From: Neoceratodus forsteri
Lineage: Eukaryota; Chordata; Ceratodontiformes; Ceratodontidae
Direction of reading: 5' to 3'
Assembly (NCBI GenBank): GCA_016271365.2
Contig: CM057454.1
Span: 701,421,501-701,485,500 of the forward strand
DNA length: 64,000 nt
The position numbers and the translations under genes were made by a program. The notes under the pieces were generated by a model, which was not told the DNA's origin, ran no database searches, and was given only the letters and a program-made list of their open reading frames with translations. How positions within the stretch are numbered: the first letter of the stretch is position 1; the number at the start of each line of letters is the position of its first letter. Shown here in pieces: positions 1 through 10,426 of the stretch.

Positions 1-890
1 AGGCTGCTCAGGCTACCACATGCATGTGGTACACCAGCTCCATATGCTGCATACAATTACCTGCAGTGCCCCGCACACCCCAGTATGGGAGGTGCCTTGT
101 GGGCACTGCAAGGGATGGCAGTGTGCACACAGAGAACAGTTATCCAGGTGGATGGGTCCCACCTGTGTGCACCCTTGGGGTAACACCATGGGTGTGTGCC
201 ACTGGATGGTCCCTGGCACATGCCATGTGGCCACTAGTACCACCAGATGACATGGGCACCATTGCCATAGATGCCACTCTGGGTGCATGTCACACCAGGT
301 GGCACCCTGCATGTTGCATGGGTGCTTGCCATGGCCCCTGGTACTTGTGCTGCAGTGTGGCTGTCCTCCCCAATGGTGCACCTGGGGGTCACACAACAGA
401 ACTGGCATGTGGCTGCTGGGCCTCTATGTCCAGGGTGTGGTGTGTGGTGTTGCTCTCTGGATGGTGCCAGTGGTGACTTAGCACCTGTGGCTCAGGGTTC
501 ATCCTTCCTGGCATGACTTCTGTGTGTGGGTGCCTGTAATATGCCCTGGTGCACCTCCAAGGGCAGTCTTTGAATGGCTTGCCTTCAGTTCTATGGCATG
601 CCTGTGGGTGGCTGGCTATATAGGCATGCTTTTTCAATTCCTATCTTTGGGTGGCTCATCTCTAAGATGTGCAGCAGACACGCCACACATTTTGGCTGAA
701 TATAGGGATGTGCAGCACATTTATGGAATTTCCCCCTCTACATGCACTGCATACATTATAGATGCTCGCTGGCACATCTGGAGATGCACAGCATATCTCT
801 CCCTTTTGAATATCACGGTTCTGCTCACTCTCTGGAATGTGTGGCACATCTCCACTTTGCACCATGCATCTCCTTTGAAAATGTGGGCCA
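1..890. mobile_element. Truncated anonymous repeat, Harbinger-MITE-like
   Basis: This GC/GT-rich block is cut by the window edge. Its last 230 bases (about 660-890) resemble the right end of the foldback element at 50.6-52.3 kb: both have a GAATAT..GGATGTGC stretch, a CTGCATACATTATNG..TG stretch and an end of the type CTCCTTTGAAAATGTGGG. The long open frames here run through low-complexity TGCA/CACA text on both strands and show no domain, so I do not call a gene. I infer a non-autonomous DNA transposon fragment. A relative may lie in opposite orientation at about 24.73-25.0 kb. Confidence 0.35.
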
Positions 891-894
891 TTGT

Positions 895-1093
895 TCCTTG
901 ACTACACAGATTAATGGAGTTATGGCTTGTTAAATGGCTTGTTAGTTGCAATGTTATCCTATAGGAATTACATTTTTTTAATCTTTATGTTCTTATATGA
1001 CTATTTTCAGTTGGTATTTCTTAGGATTTCGGCTTGTAGTACTAATTGAGACTTTTTTTTGAGAGATATATATATGTGTATATATATATACTG

Positions 1094-1124
<31 letters not shown>

Positions 1125-1385
1125 ATTGTCCTTTAACTCTAAAGATTGATGAAGTTATGGCTTGTTCAATTTGCAGTGTTATCCTATGGGAATTTTCATT
1201 TTTTAATATTTATGTTTTTTACATGTCTATTTTATGCTTCTATTTCTTAGGGACTAAGTCTTGTAGTACTCATTGATACCCCCTTTTATATATATAGATT
1301 ATCCCACAACTCCAAAGTTTGAAGGAGTTATGGCTTGTTAAATTTGAAGTCTTATCCTATGGGAATTTTCATCAGAAATTCACAA
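895..1385 (+). repeat. Degenerate tandem repeat, about 2.5 copies of 170-235 bp
   Basis: Partial copies begin near 900, 1135 and 1305. Each holds the phrases GAAGTTATGGCTTGTT, TTATCCTATGGGAATT and (in the first two) GGCTTGTAGTACT. A TA/TG microsatellite sits inside at 1066-1124. There is no coding signal. Confidence 0.6.
1066..1124. repeat. (TA)n/(TG)n microsatellite
   Basis: Alternating TA dinucleotides with short TG runs. Confidence 0.9.
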
Positions 1386-3660
1386 AGATCAGCTTTGCCT
1401 TGCAGCTTCTTGTAACTTCACCTTTGGAAAGTCCTACTTTACTGGACCATCTCTTTGCAGGCATTTTGTTAAATGTGTAGATTTAGGAACACAACACAAC
1501 ACTTTATAAGACTTTGCTGAGGTACACAGATGGTAAACAATAACAACACCACACATTTTTTGTCTTCTTCTTTTCTTACACAAATATTACACAACAGGGA
1601 TTTCAGGGACTACAGGGACACATGCAAGATGCAACAACTCAGGTAACTGTAACAATGTTACTGTGTACAGGAGAACTCTCAAACATGAAATCAATGTAGT
1701 GCAGTCAAACTGCAATGACAAAAAATAAAATAATTCAGTAAAACACACCTGTTACAGAACTAAAATTACAAACTTCAGAAAACAGGAAAAATAATCCACA
1801 CAAAACACTGACTGCAAGAGCACTAGTTTTGCTCAGACAGAAAAGGGTTCCTTTGTTTGCTGCTTCTAGCTACTAAAACAACACCCTTCCCCCATATCAG
1901 TGCCTTACTACACACAACACAGAAAATGAAAAGACAGCTCTAAAGTAAATACATCAGAAAATAATACCACAAATAATTGGTCATCTAGATGCATAAAACA
2001 CACAAGACAATTTTGAGAGTGATTTGGTTGAAAAAAATATGCATGTTTTAAATGCTTTTTTTCAAGGTTTTTGGTCACAGAGATTCAAAGCAGACTTGGC
2101 ACCAACTCTCTCCATTTAGTTGCACTGAATTCAGCCTACACATGGCAATACAGCTTATTACAGCACCATGTGACCTCCAATCCCATGGATCATGCAAACT
2201 TTGCTTAGGGGCACAGTCTGCAGGCAAAGTTACCAAATTAGACGTTTGCAAAGTTCTAGCTGCAAGGTGAAGTTGAACTTTGTCTTGTAGATTAAATTAG
2301 CAAATGTTGTCAAATTTGCAAATTTCTTCATGAAGCAAAGTTTTCTAACTTCACCCACCATTACTTCTGAATTACTGCTCCCCCATTTATTCCCAAACCT
2401 CCAATTATAACCTCACTAGACTTAACAATGCCCCCAACAGTATTTGTAGGTTTGCTCACTGGCCCATTCAACTCTCACCACTGCCCCTTTTATCAAACAC
2501 TTGGGTGTCTCTCCCTATGGACCCGTCGTGACTATCTTATGGGTACCTTTGTTGAAAAGCCCTGTAGGGAAAAAGGAAAACTCACCACTATCAAGCCTTC
2601 TTAGTCTTAGGACTGGCTCACAACATCACAGATCCTCCTCTTAATATTTCCTTGGCCATCCTCAGACAGCTATTCAGATGGATAAAAAGCTTTCTCCACT
2701 GCAGGCCCTAGGCTATAGAATGTTTTTCCAGCTCCTCCACTTGCTAGGCACATTCATCCTATTCAAAACACATTTTAAAATGTGCTCTGACCACCTCTGT
2801 ATGCAAGTACTCCACCTGATCCTGGATAGTGGTTATCCTTGGGTGTGGATGCAGATGACTAGGCAGGTCTTGAAACAGTTGTCTGCTTAGCTGATAGTCA
2901 TGTTTTATATTATATGGTACTATGTTACTAGCTTGGACTGAAGTCTAACTACCAACCAATCATGATTTTATTGGGTCATATTCTGTTAACATATTCTCTT
3001 TATTGTGTACTTTTGCTATGCCTAACCATTGCTTAGTACTGTGGGCCCAAACTGTAATTGTCTTTATTGCGTCATATAGCTGTATTGATCTACCTGTAAC
3101 ATTTATATGATACTTAGACTGTATTGCATGTTCCATCTTGATGGCCTGGGTCATTCCTCAGAATGGTCCCTTAGACCAGTGTACCCAACCAGGTACCAAA
3201 TAAGTAAAAAATAACTAAATAAATAAGTCAATAAATAAATGGTGTGACTATCACTTTTCACCTTTATATGTTTTTCCACCTATTTCTTTAAATTGTCTGT
3301 TTAAATACTGTGCACTAGGGGGAGCCTGTGTCTCTAAGCAAAGCATGGCAGCACAAAACATCAAGGCTCTTTACTTTGGTTTGGCTGATTATCTATTAAT
3401 ACCACGGTGCTGCATTATTGAAATAATAAATGACTTGTGTTGGAGAGTGGCGTGTGTGGCAAGGTCGTTTTTTGTTTTCCAGGTGCATCAAGTCTGACTC
3501 TTTTGCACCAGTGACCCAAAGCCACCTTATCTTTTCCTAACCACCAAACCCTTCACTCCATCCCAGCCATACCTGAAACCACTTCTGGCATTGGGGTCCA
3601 CCAAATCTGCTGGCAGACTGTTCCACTGCTTCACCGCCCTTTCCAGAAAATAGTACTTCT
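1386..3660. other. No gene recognised; AT-rich anonymous DNA
   Basis: There are only short open frames with no recognisable domain. An A-rich AAATAAATAAAT-type tail lies at 3200-3240. The stretch 3540-3660 (a TTCCACTGCTTCACC..CCTTTCCAGAAAATAGTACTTC-type phrase, split here) resembles the downstream region of avian-type CR1/L3 LINEs, which I treat as a weak hint only. Confidence 0.4.
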
Positions 3661-3663
3661 TTC

Positions 3664-3925
3664 CTTTGCAGCGTCAGTGATGCAGCAGATTGCACACTTG
3701 CCTCTGAGGCTGGAAGATTGAAAGGTTGTGGATTCTAGCCCCACACAAGGTACTTGGGGTAAATCCCAATACTGACACTGTAGTGCAGCACGGGGAGCTG
3801 CACTCCTGACTTGCTGTCTTTCAGATAAGATATTAAACCAAGGTCCCATCTGCCTGTCCTGGTGGTTGTTCAGGTGGACATTGAAGATCCTTGGCACTTC
3901 TTCAAAAAAGAGTATGGGAAATTTT
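3664..3925 (+). mobile_element. tRNA-headed SINE, cut at its 3' side by a Tx1-type LINE end
   Basis: The head (3668-3745) resembles a tRNA: a degenerate A box near GATGCAGCAGATTGC, and TGGATTCTAGCC as a degenerate B box. The body contains GATATTAAACCAAGGTCCCATCTGCCTG and GATCCTTGGCACTTC-type phrases (quoted in parts) that match the SINE at 63035-63480 on the opposite strand. The two copies agree up to GAGTATGGGAAATTT at 3910-3924 and then diverge abruptly: here TTATTGCATAAAG follows, there CCCTGGTGTCC. I read the break as the junction with a Tx1-like LINE 3' end in minus orientation. The Polinton later inserted 20 bases further on. Confidence 0.75.
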
Positions 3926-3938
3926 TATTGCATAAAGA

Positions 3939-3944
3939 AACATT
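3939..3944. repeat. Left target-site duplication of the Polinton (AACATT)
   Basis: AACATT immediately precedes the left terminus AGTAGTATAAG and is repeated exactly after the right terminus at 24382-24387. A 6-bp duplication is the Polinton hallmark. Confidence 0.95.
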
Positions 3945-5085
3945 AGTAGTATAAGTTCATATATCTCATCAAATGTTAAATTTCAGCCAATAAGCACATG
4001 CCACGTCATTTGACAGGTGGGCGTGGCCTAAAACGGACCAATCAGAATCTCCCCTTGTTAAACCGGAAGTCCCTCCCTAAAATGCGCTAGCCCCGCCCAC
4101 TTCTGGCGGAAGTGATGCAACCTCAAACCCGTGTCCCGCCCCTTGTGCAGGAAATGACACGCGTTCAAAACCGTGTCCTGTCCCCTGCACAGGAAAATGA
4201 CCCACACTGAAACCCTGGAAGTGACATAACACCACCATTTTGTGTGGCCTTATGCCCCTCATTCTTGTACACCTCAACCCTGCCACCCACCATTTTGTGC
4301 CGGGCCCTGCACCCCTCCTTCAGACACTCCTCGATCCCCTGCCAGACCATCCTGGCTGGAACCCGAGTCTCACCATGCTAGCTTGAACTCCTGCATCCCT
4401 CCTTTCTCCTGCACCCCCACCAGCCTGGCTCAAACCCCTGTCCCCTTCTCCTGCACCCCACCATCCTGGCTCAAACCCCTGTCCCCTTTCTCCTGCACCC
4501 CCACCATCCTGGCTTGAACCCCTGTCCTCTTTCACCACCGTGTTCTCCCACCCCAAAAATCAGTTAGTGTTTATGTAGTGGTATGTGCCCCTGTAGGCCT
4601 GGTGTATAACTGCAGGGACATGTGTGTGTTTTTGATTAGGATATTTTCAGAAAGAAGTATCTAGGGGGAACCTGATCGTGCAGAGGTTTCACAGATCTGT
4701 GGGAGACCCCCAAGGGAAATTCATCTGTCTGTGTGAGTACCCCTTTTTCTGTTTTTGTAACAATATACAAAATTATTTAACATGCATCTGTAGGACTGTG
4801 TCAAACTTGCATCAAAAGGATAGCTTTATGTATACGCATGTAACATTTATAAGCTAAAACAGGGGGACCTCTGTGTAAATAAGATGGTTCAGCAGATTTC
4901 TCTGGATAGCATTGCAACAATTGCAAAAAACTAATTATTTATACTTTTGTCATGAATTAGAAAGAATAAAAATATATCAGATAAAAGGAATACACATACC
5001 TATAGTTCACCCCCTCAGCTCTGTGTAGTATCAAGGAGAAGGCTGAAATGAAATGTGTGTGTGATATTTATAATGTTTTGAAAAA
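3945..5085 (+). repeat. Left inverted terminal repeat of the Polinton
   Basis: About 1,141 bases pair with the reverse complement of 23231-24381. Matching is seen from the first base through the inner edge, where ATATTTATAATGTTTTGAAAAA here faces its reverse complement at 23231-23253 (each quoted only in part). The copies differ by substitutions and small indels, so they have diverged since insertion. The outer 300 bases are GC-rich and CpG-containing; the inner part is AT-rich. The repeat holds a GC-rich minisatellite at 4385-4535. Confidence 0.95.
4385..4535. repeat. Minisatellite inside the left terminal repeat
   Basis: About four imperfect units of 36-38 bp (CCTGGCTCAAACCCCTG plus a CTCCTGCACCCC phrase). 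The mirrored array is at 23785-23945. Such arrays in both terminal repeats imply sequence exchange between the ends or an origin before the repeats diverged. Confidence 0.8.
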
Positions 5086-5190
5086 GGGGGGGTGGGGGCT
5101 ACAACAGATGTGCCTCTGACTCGTTACCATGTATAGTATGATGGGGTGTGGTGATGGTTTTACCAAGAGGCAGTTCATCTTGCTAAGCAT

Positions 5191-5197
5191 TATATAA
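5191..5197 (+). promoter_or_regulatory. TATA box for the rightward Polinton genes
   Basis: TATATAA lies 97 bases before the first ATG (5294) and just inside the left terminal repeat. Its mirror counterpart drives the leftward genes at 21836-21842. Function is inferred from sequence and position. Confidence 0.6.
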
Positions 5198-5293
5198 ACC
5201 CTGCATTTGAAGCCAGAAGGCACCGCTTTTGAGAGATTTCTCAGATTCTGTTTTATAGACTTGGAGCAGATTATCAAAAACATCAAGCAAGAA

Positions 5294-6155
5294 GATGGCA
5301 AGCGCTTCTCATTTCAACCTCCCTGTAACAGGTCAGATTGTCATACCACCTAATGAAAAATTCAACCTCCTGTAACAGGCCAGATTGTCACACCACCTAA
5401 TGAAAGTCTGGAGATGAAAAGCCAAGCAAGAAGATAGCTGTCGGGGCCCCACAACCCAAGCCAACGTATGTGTACTACATGAGGTGTGAAAACGAATGCC
5501 CCACACAAGTCTTGTTGAGTGGAAGAGTGTCTGACATAAAAAAGAAACTCGCTGAACAGTTTGGTGAATCAGAAAATCCTAAATCTGACTGTCCTTCTGA
5601 AGAGACACCACTGCAAGACCTTGAAGAGTTGCTGGGGTGTGAATCTGATGCCGAAAAAGAAGTTACTATGAAACCAAAAACAGAGAGTGACAAGAAGGGG
5701 GAGCCAGAGAAGATGGTCAGTGAGACACTGCCAAAAAAAGCATCAGAGAAAGTTGTGAAAAAGAAATGCAAGACACAGCCAAGAGGGGCCTCTGACCAAG
5801 AGGGTGATGATGATAATGCAGCCACAAGCAGTCAAGTCCAGGCTAAGAAAGTGAAAGATGAGAAAAATGAAGAAGAACAAGAAGAAGAAAAGAGTTGCCT
5901 TGATGAGGTAAATGCATTTTAACATTTAAAAAATGTGAGTGGTGACATGGTGTAACTGAGGGAGATGAGTTAGCAGTAGAACTAAATCTTACCTATAATG
6001 AGTCAGAGGACCAATGCTGTTTTCTGTTTTACTTTAATAGACTGAAGGATTTAGGATGGGCAGCAGTCATATTCGGACAGCATGGATTCTCGACTTCCAC
6101 AAATCTACTGCTCGACTGTCTTTGCTGTGTGAAAGACACAAATGTGGTTGTTAAT
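5294..6155 (+). pseudogene. Acidic/lysine-rich accessory protein of the Polinton left arm, probably spliced and broken
   Basis: I do not recognise this protein. Translation starts plausibly at ATG 5294, but a 46-bp near-exact duplication (5310-5355 versus 5360-5405) breaks the frame. The main open stretch is 5404-5922. Residues after a short Cys-containing segment (YYMRCENECP) become strongly charged, rich in Lys, Glu and Asp with a polyacidic end. At 5907/5908 the text GATGAG|GTAAAT fits a splice donor, and TTTACTTTAATAG ending at 6040 fits an acceptor, giving a 133-bp intron. Read in the same phase, the downstream exon ends at a stop near 6153. An early regulatory or nuclear role would suit position and composition, but that is a guess. 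An alternative is a simple unspliced ORF ending at 5922. Confidence 0.45.
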
Positions 6156-6317
6156 GAGATGTGTGAGAACCAGTATGTTAGAAATACAGAGAGCGATAGA
6201 ATGTTTCAAAATGTCACAGAACAGGCTGTGATCACTACACAACCCTCTTCTTCTACTGAGATTAGACAGGGGCCTCACGTGAAAAACCAGGCCTCAGTAG
6301 TAAACCCCCAAAACTGA
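6041..6317 (+). pseudogene. Short ORF or alternative exon, unknown function
   Basis: An open frame runs from the putative acceptor at 6040 to a stop at 6315-6317, in a different phase from the preceding exon. Its first part contains a Cys-rich patch (LLLDCLCCVKD) and the rest is polar. I do not recognise a family. The same stretch is also entered by the spliced reading of the previous gene, so only one of the two readings can be right, or both if splicing is alternative. Confidence 0.3.
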
Positions 6318-6649
6318 CAACGATATGTATTGTGAAACCGTTATGTATCATACCAATCCGTTGAAGCAATTGCTTCCAGTGATACGAAGGTGATACATTG
6401 TGAATTGGTCGATTCCTGTTCTGGGTGTGAGATAGATGATCCCAGTCAGAAAACCATTCATGTATCCTTGATGACTTAAGGTCTAAAGAAACATACAGAA
6501 ATGTTTCTGAAGCTACATATAGGGCAGCTCATGCCCGTGATCTTGGCAATTGCTATGAAGCATCAGGGTTAAATATGACCAATTGTACCCTGGAAACTAT
6601 AAGTCATGTTTTAAATGATGTAGAAAATCCGATGACCCCATGTGGTTAG

Positions 6650-7290
6650 TTATGCAAATGTTACAGCAGACAGACGATTGAAATTAAAAAGATGCCTGCC
6701 GTCTGGTCAGCAAAGGTTCCTTTAAAAATTTCTAAAAGAACTAGAACCCTGTTTATATTGTAAAAAATTACCCCACCCCTGTCCCCTCCCCTAAAATTAC
6801 TACATGGAAACATTTCAGTACCAAAATGTGTCATGTTTTATTTTTACAGATAATCATCGGGATGCAAGTACAGAGAGAATCCAAAGGCTTATGTATCTGA
6901 TCCTAAGCCATTACTGTCATCCATCACTGTTTGTCTAACTTCAATATGACATTTGCCTTTGTGAGATAGCATGCAGCCTAAGAACTGATGATGTTTGCCT
7001 TTCCAGAAGTATGGAGGATACAGATAAATATATAAATGAATCTGTGTTACCACTTGTAGAAAATGTTAAAGTGATTGCCGATATATTCGTGGAAGACGAT
7101 GAATGTCTTTGTGGACTTTATATCATGATCAGCATAGTTATGTGTATGTGTACTACAAAGCAGAAAAAACCCTTGTGATATTGTAGGTGTTGTTAACCTG
7201 GCTTCTCTTGGTTGAAATGATCCACTGGTCAAAAAAGGACCCTTTAAAAAATTATATAAGGAAATTCAGGAACACTGTTTACATTGTTAA
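6650..7290 (+). pseudogene. Two related small exons ending in a CxxC motif
   Basis: Two segments are paralogous at DNA and protein level. At 6705-6765 the frame reads KGSFKNF, then a stop, then KELEPCLYC. At 7225-7276 it reads KGPFKKLYKEIQEHCLHC and stops. The DNA after both copies is also alike (AAAAATTACCCC and AAAACATTTACCCC). Acceptor-like sites precede nearby open stretches: TTTTTACAG at 6849, TTTGCCTTTCCAG near 7003 and TTTTTTTTCCAG near 7393. I infer a duplicated small gene or alternatively spliced exons encoding a short zinc-binding-type terminus. The family is unknown. Confidence 0.4.
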
Positions 7291-7395
7291 AAACATTTAC
7301 CCCCCAAAAAACTGTTACTTGTTACCATTTTAATATTGTTCATATTGTTACCCTGGCTTTTACCACTTGACTAATGTATGTTTTTTTTCCAGCGT

Positions 7396-8132
7396 ATACA
7401 ACGATGGGAAACACCCTGTCAGTGCATCCAGAGGCTTATTTACCAACTAGTCAGACACAGAGCTAAACAACCTGGTTTAAATCTACCTACAGGACAAGCA
7501 CCGTCTGTACTTTTAGAAACATTCCAGGTCTTTTGATGGTCTCCCGGAGGGACCCCAAAAGGAAACTGTGGATTATTTTAAGGATGAGGGGCTACTCTTG
7601 AGGAAGCAATGTTTAAAAATTGCTGTAGAGTTTATGCATAACACTTATGATGTAATACACTTTTTGTGGTTTTATCTGTACCGCTGTTGACTTTTTAGTG
7701 TTTAGTTTGCAGAACGGGGGTCTGAGTCTGACATTATAAATTTTGCTTCTTTTATCGCTTTTGTTGTGTTTCATAAACCAGATTTAGCATATGCTTTTCT
7801 AAATAGTGTGTATTATAATGTACTTTCAGATGGAACGTATTGCATGCTCCCAATATTCCAGACCGTCTTTGATGTCTACAATGCCATGTGATAAAGGACA
7901 TTTTAAAGGAACCTATATACTTTGGAAAGCTGCCTCGCATTAAATGTCTACTCTGGAAGATGCTGCTGCTTCACTGGCAGAAAACACACTGACTCTGATT
8001 AAAGAGTTGCCACCCCTTGTATGGAGACTCTATGTTGACGAATGGAAAACAGTAAATCAGAGAGCAGTATGCAAGGTGAACATCATTTTAGATGTAACAG
8101 AATGTCTTAAAAATCAGGGCTTGCTATTTTGA
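7396..8132 (+). pseudogene. Broken helical protein, function unknown
   Basis: Three coding-like stretches follow an acceptor-like TTTTTTTTCCAG: 7396-7530, about 7532-7690, and 7700-8132 in several frames. Segments such as RLIYQLVRHRAKQPGL, INFASFIAFVVFHKPDLA and PPLVWRLYVDEWKTV look like amphipathic and hydrophobic helices. I considered a Bcl-2-like fold because the order of helical pieces is suggestive, but no diagnostic NWGR or WI..GGW motif is intact. A poly(A) signal follows at 8403. Stops and frame changes make this copy non-functional. Confidence 0.3.
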
Positions 8133-8550
8133 GTGGTGTATGGCATATGTGTGTATGTATTGTGCATACCTCATCACTAAGGGGAAGTGGATTTATGCCA
8201 ATGCTTGTGTAAAACATGAGCTCAAAAGTTGCTGTTTCTGGGTATTGTGAAGCGTTTAAAATTGAAGAGTAGAAAACAAGATATTATATAATCATTGTAT
8301 GCTTGCCATGTAGTTATGCCTTTGTATGTAGAACCTATATGCATTAGGGTTATGTATTATAAAGTAAATATTCAAATACTGTTATGACGCGGTGTATTTA
8401 TAAATAAATATAATCATGCATTGCCTTTGTGGTTGTCATAGTGTTTTTAAAAGAACAAAAGAGCACATACTTTATTTTACTGGTGACAAGAGTTTTGCTA
8501 GCTAGCAGATGTGTTGGGGTTGACGAAAGGAGATGAATGATCACCTGTTC
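8130..8550. other. Spacer before the integrase
   Basis: Short, broken open frames only. A weakly coding-looking stretch at 8145-8235 may belong to the preceding gene. I see no other feature than the poly(A) signal. Confidence 0.4.
8403..8408 (+). terminator. Poly(A) signal after the left-arm accessory genes
   Basis: AATAAA followed within 40 bases by a GT-rich stretch (TTTGTGGTTGTC). It would end early left-arm transcripts before the integrase. Confidence 0.45.
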
Positions 8551-9596
8551 CAGAATATATATTTTAATGCAAAAAAGTGGGTAGTTTCACAGGGTGACTC
8601 AGCTGTATAAGGCTGCAAAAAAACTGATAAAGAGGTCACCAGAAAGGTGTTGCAGAGATGGCTTGCTAAGCAGGAGCCCTATTCATTACACAAAGCAGCC
8701 AGAGTCCGATTTAAGAAATCCTGTCATTGTTTCTGATTAGACAGACAATGGCAAGCTGATTTAGTGGATATGAGTCAATATGCAAAGTACAATAAGGGTT
8801 TAGTACATACTGACATTACGCCGATGTGCTGTCCAAGTATGCCTGGGTAAGTGACTTTAAAGAGACAAATCAGGCAAGAGCAGTGATGCAAGCCTTTAAA
8901 ACTATTTTAAAAGTGGACGACACCTCAGAAGTTGCAGACTGATCAGGGTAAAGAGTTTCTAAATGCTTCCTTAAAAGAACCTACTAAAACAAAATAAAAT
9001 ACACCATTTTGTGACGAATAATGAAGTTAAGGCCAGCATTGTAGAAAGATTTAATAGGACACTGAAGTCACGCATGTATGCTACTTTTAAAGCCTCAGAA
9101 TACTTGAAATATACAGATGTGTTGTCAGACCTGGTGCCAGCTATAACCATATTCTTATCACAGAAGCATTAAACACAGACCTGTGGATGTTAACCCTTCC
9201 AATGCCCTGGTGTATGGAAGATCCTCTCGATTAATTCTGTTCTTGGCAAAAAACAAGAGGTACTCTTCAGAAAGATGATCACTGAGACTATCTAAGCTAA
9301 AGGGGTGTTTGAAAAGGATATGAACAGACGTACACAGATGAGATATTTATTGTGACGGAGGTCTTAAGACACAGAGAGGCCCACCCTATAAGCTAAAAGA
9401 CTACTGGGGGGAAGACATTAAAGGTACTTTTATGCTGAGGAGCTGCAAAATTGAACCTGATGATGTACAGGTGCAGAAAATCCTAGAGGAGAAAAACGGG
9501 CAGAAAACATGGTATCTGGTAAAGTGGAGAGGGTGGCCCGATAAATTTAATAGCTGGGTTGAGGCAACACAGGTTCGGGACATTAGAAGCAGATAA
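8550..9596 (+). pseudogene. INT: Polinton integrase (retroviral type, DDE, with C-terminal chromodomain), frameshifted
   Basis: This is the rve-family integrase that joins Polinton ends to host DNA and makes the 6-bp duplication. The catalytic neighbourhoods are all visible, in different frames: QWQADLVDM near 8750-8772 (first Asp), LQTDQGKEF near 8932-8957 (second Asp) and ASIVERFNRTLKS near 9034-9072 (Glu). A C-terminal chromodomain follows with YLVKWRGWPDKFNSWV at about 9510-9560, the usual Polinton/Ty3 arrangement for chromatin targeting. At least six frame changes and several in-frame stops interrupt it, so it is dead. It lies directly upstream of the penton-like gene. The start is uncertain; recognisable homology begins near GSFTG at 8580. 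Confidence 0.9.
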
Positions 9597-9604
9597 GGCT
9601 TAAA

Positions 9605-10408
9605 ATGCTCAAAATGGATTTTATATCACATTGCCCATCAATGCATCGCTAACATTTTCCCCAACAATACTATATCTACTTTACTGTAAAGTTACCACAA
9701 GCTTTTGAACTACCTGGTGAATGGGAAGTGGGGTTAGCAGAAATTCAGTACCCTCATACCTGGGACGATGTGCCTGCACAGAAAAACAAGTTCAGTATGC
9801 TCTATCAGCCTCTAAACGTAGCCCACTGGTAAAACACCACCAACTGACCCTTTACAGAGTCACAGCACTTACATCCCATCAGGCTATTATCCTAACACGC
9901 TGGTGTTATTTTTCAAATTAATAAAAGCATATTTGAAGTAAATGAACTGCCAGTGGTTTTGGAACAACAAGCCATCAGGAGAGAAATAAGCATTGACAGT
10001 GACATCAAATGCATTTTGTTTATGCACGGACAGTTACAGTACCTTTTGGGTTTTAGCAGACTCGAGGTAGGTGTAGGAAAGAATCTAACAATGAACCCTC
10101 CAGATATTAATGGGGGTTTTTACACATTATATATCTACACTGACATTGTCACACATGAAATAGTGGGTGATAGTCTAGTGCCTTTGCTGAGATGTGTACC
10201 CGTCAAGGGTCAAGACAATGAGATAGTGACCGTGACCTACGATAAACCCCATTATCAAACAGTCAGTAAACATCAGATCGATACAGTCACTATTGAAATA
10301 AAGAATGATCAAAATGAACCTGTACCATTTCAATTTGGAAAGGTGATCGTGAAGTTGCATTTTCACCCCCGAGAGTGCTCTAAAAATTTAAACAAGGATG
10401 GTGATTAA
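9605..10408 (+). pseudogene. mCP: Penton-like minor capsid protein (Polinton PY type), frameshifted
   Basis: The pattern matches the conserved Polinton single-jelly-roll minor capsid protein that would form the capsid vertices. Visible landmarks are an N-terminal YITLPINAS segment, GEWEVGLAEIQYPHTWDD near 9718-9771 in a second frame, and an open C-terminal stretch at 9953-10408. The C-terminal stretch carries THEIVGDSLVPLLRCVPV and PVPFQFGKVIVKLHF, the most conserved blocks. The frame changes at least three times before 9953. Start codons at 9605 and 9614 are possible, only 8-18 bases after the integrase stop, so the genes are packed. Family assignment rests on memory of the conserved blocks. 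Penton versus other minor capsid role is established for the family, not shown here. Confidence 0.8.
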
Positions 10409-10426
10409 CTGACATTATGGGGACCC

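Noticed and set aside
24..637. Several overlapping frames of 80-150 codons at the window start
   Set aside because: All strands and frames are open because the sequence is CA/TG-biased with few stop codons; no domain or family-like text appears.
4385..4535. CRISPR-like regular repeats in the terminal repeat
   Set aside because: Head-to-tail units without spacers; a minisatellite mirrored at the other end of the element.
5475..5825. 116-codon minus-strand frame rich in Ser and Phe
   Set aside because: Antisense shadow of the Lys/Glu-rich accessory frame; its composition follows from complementary codons.
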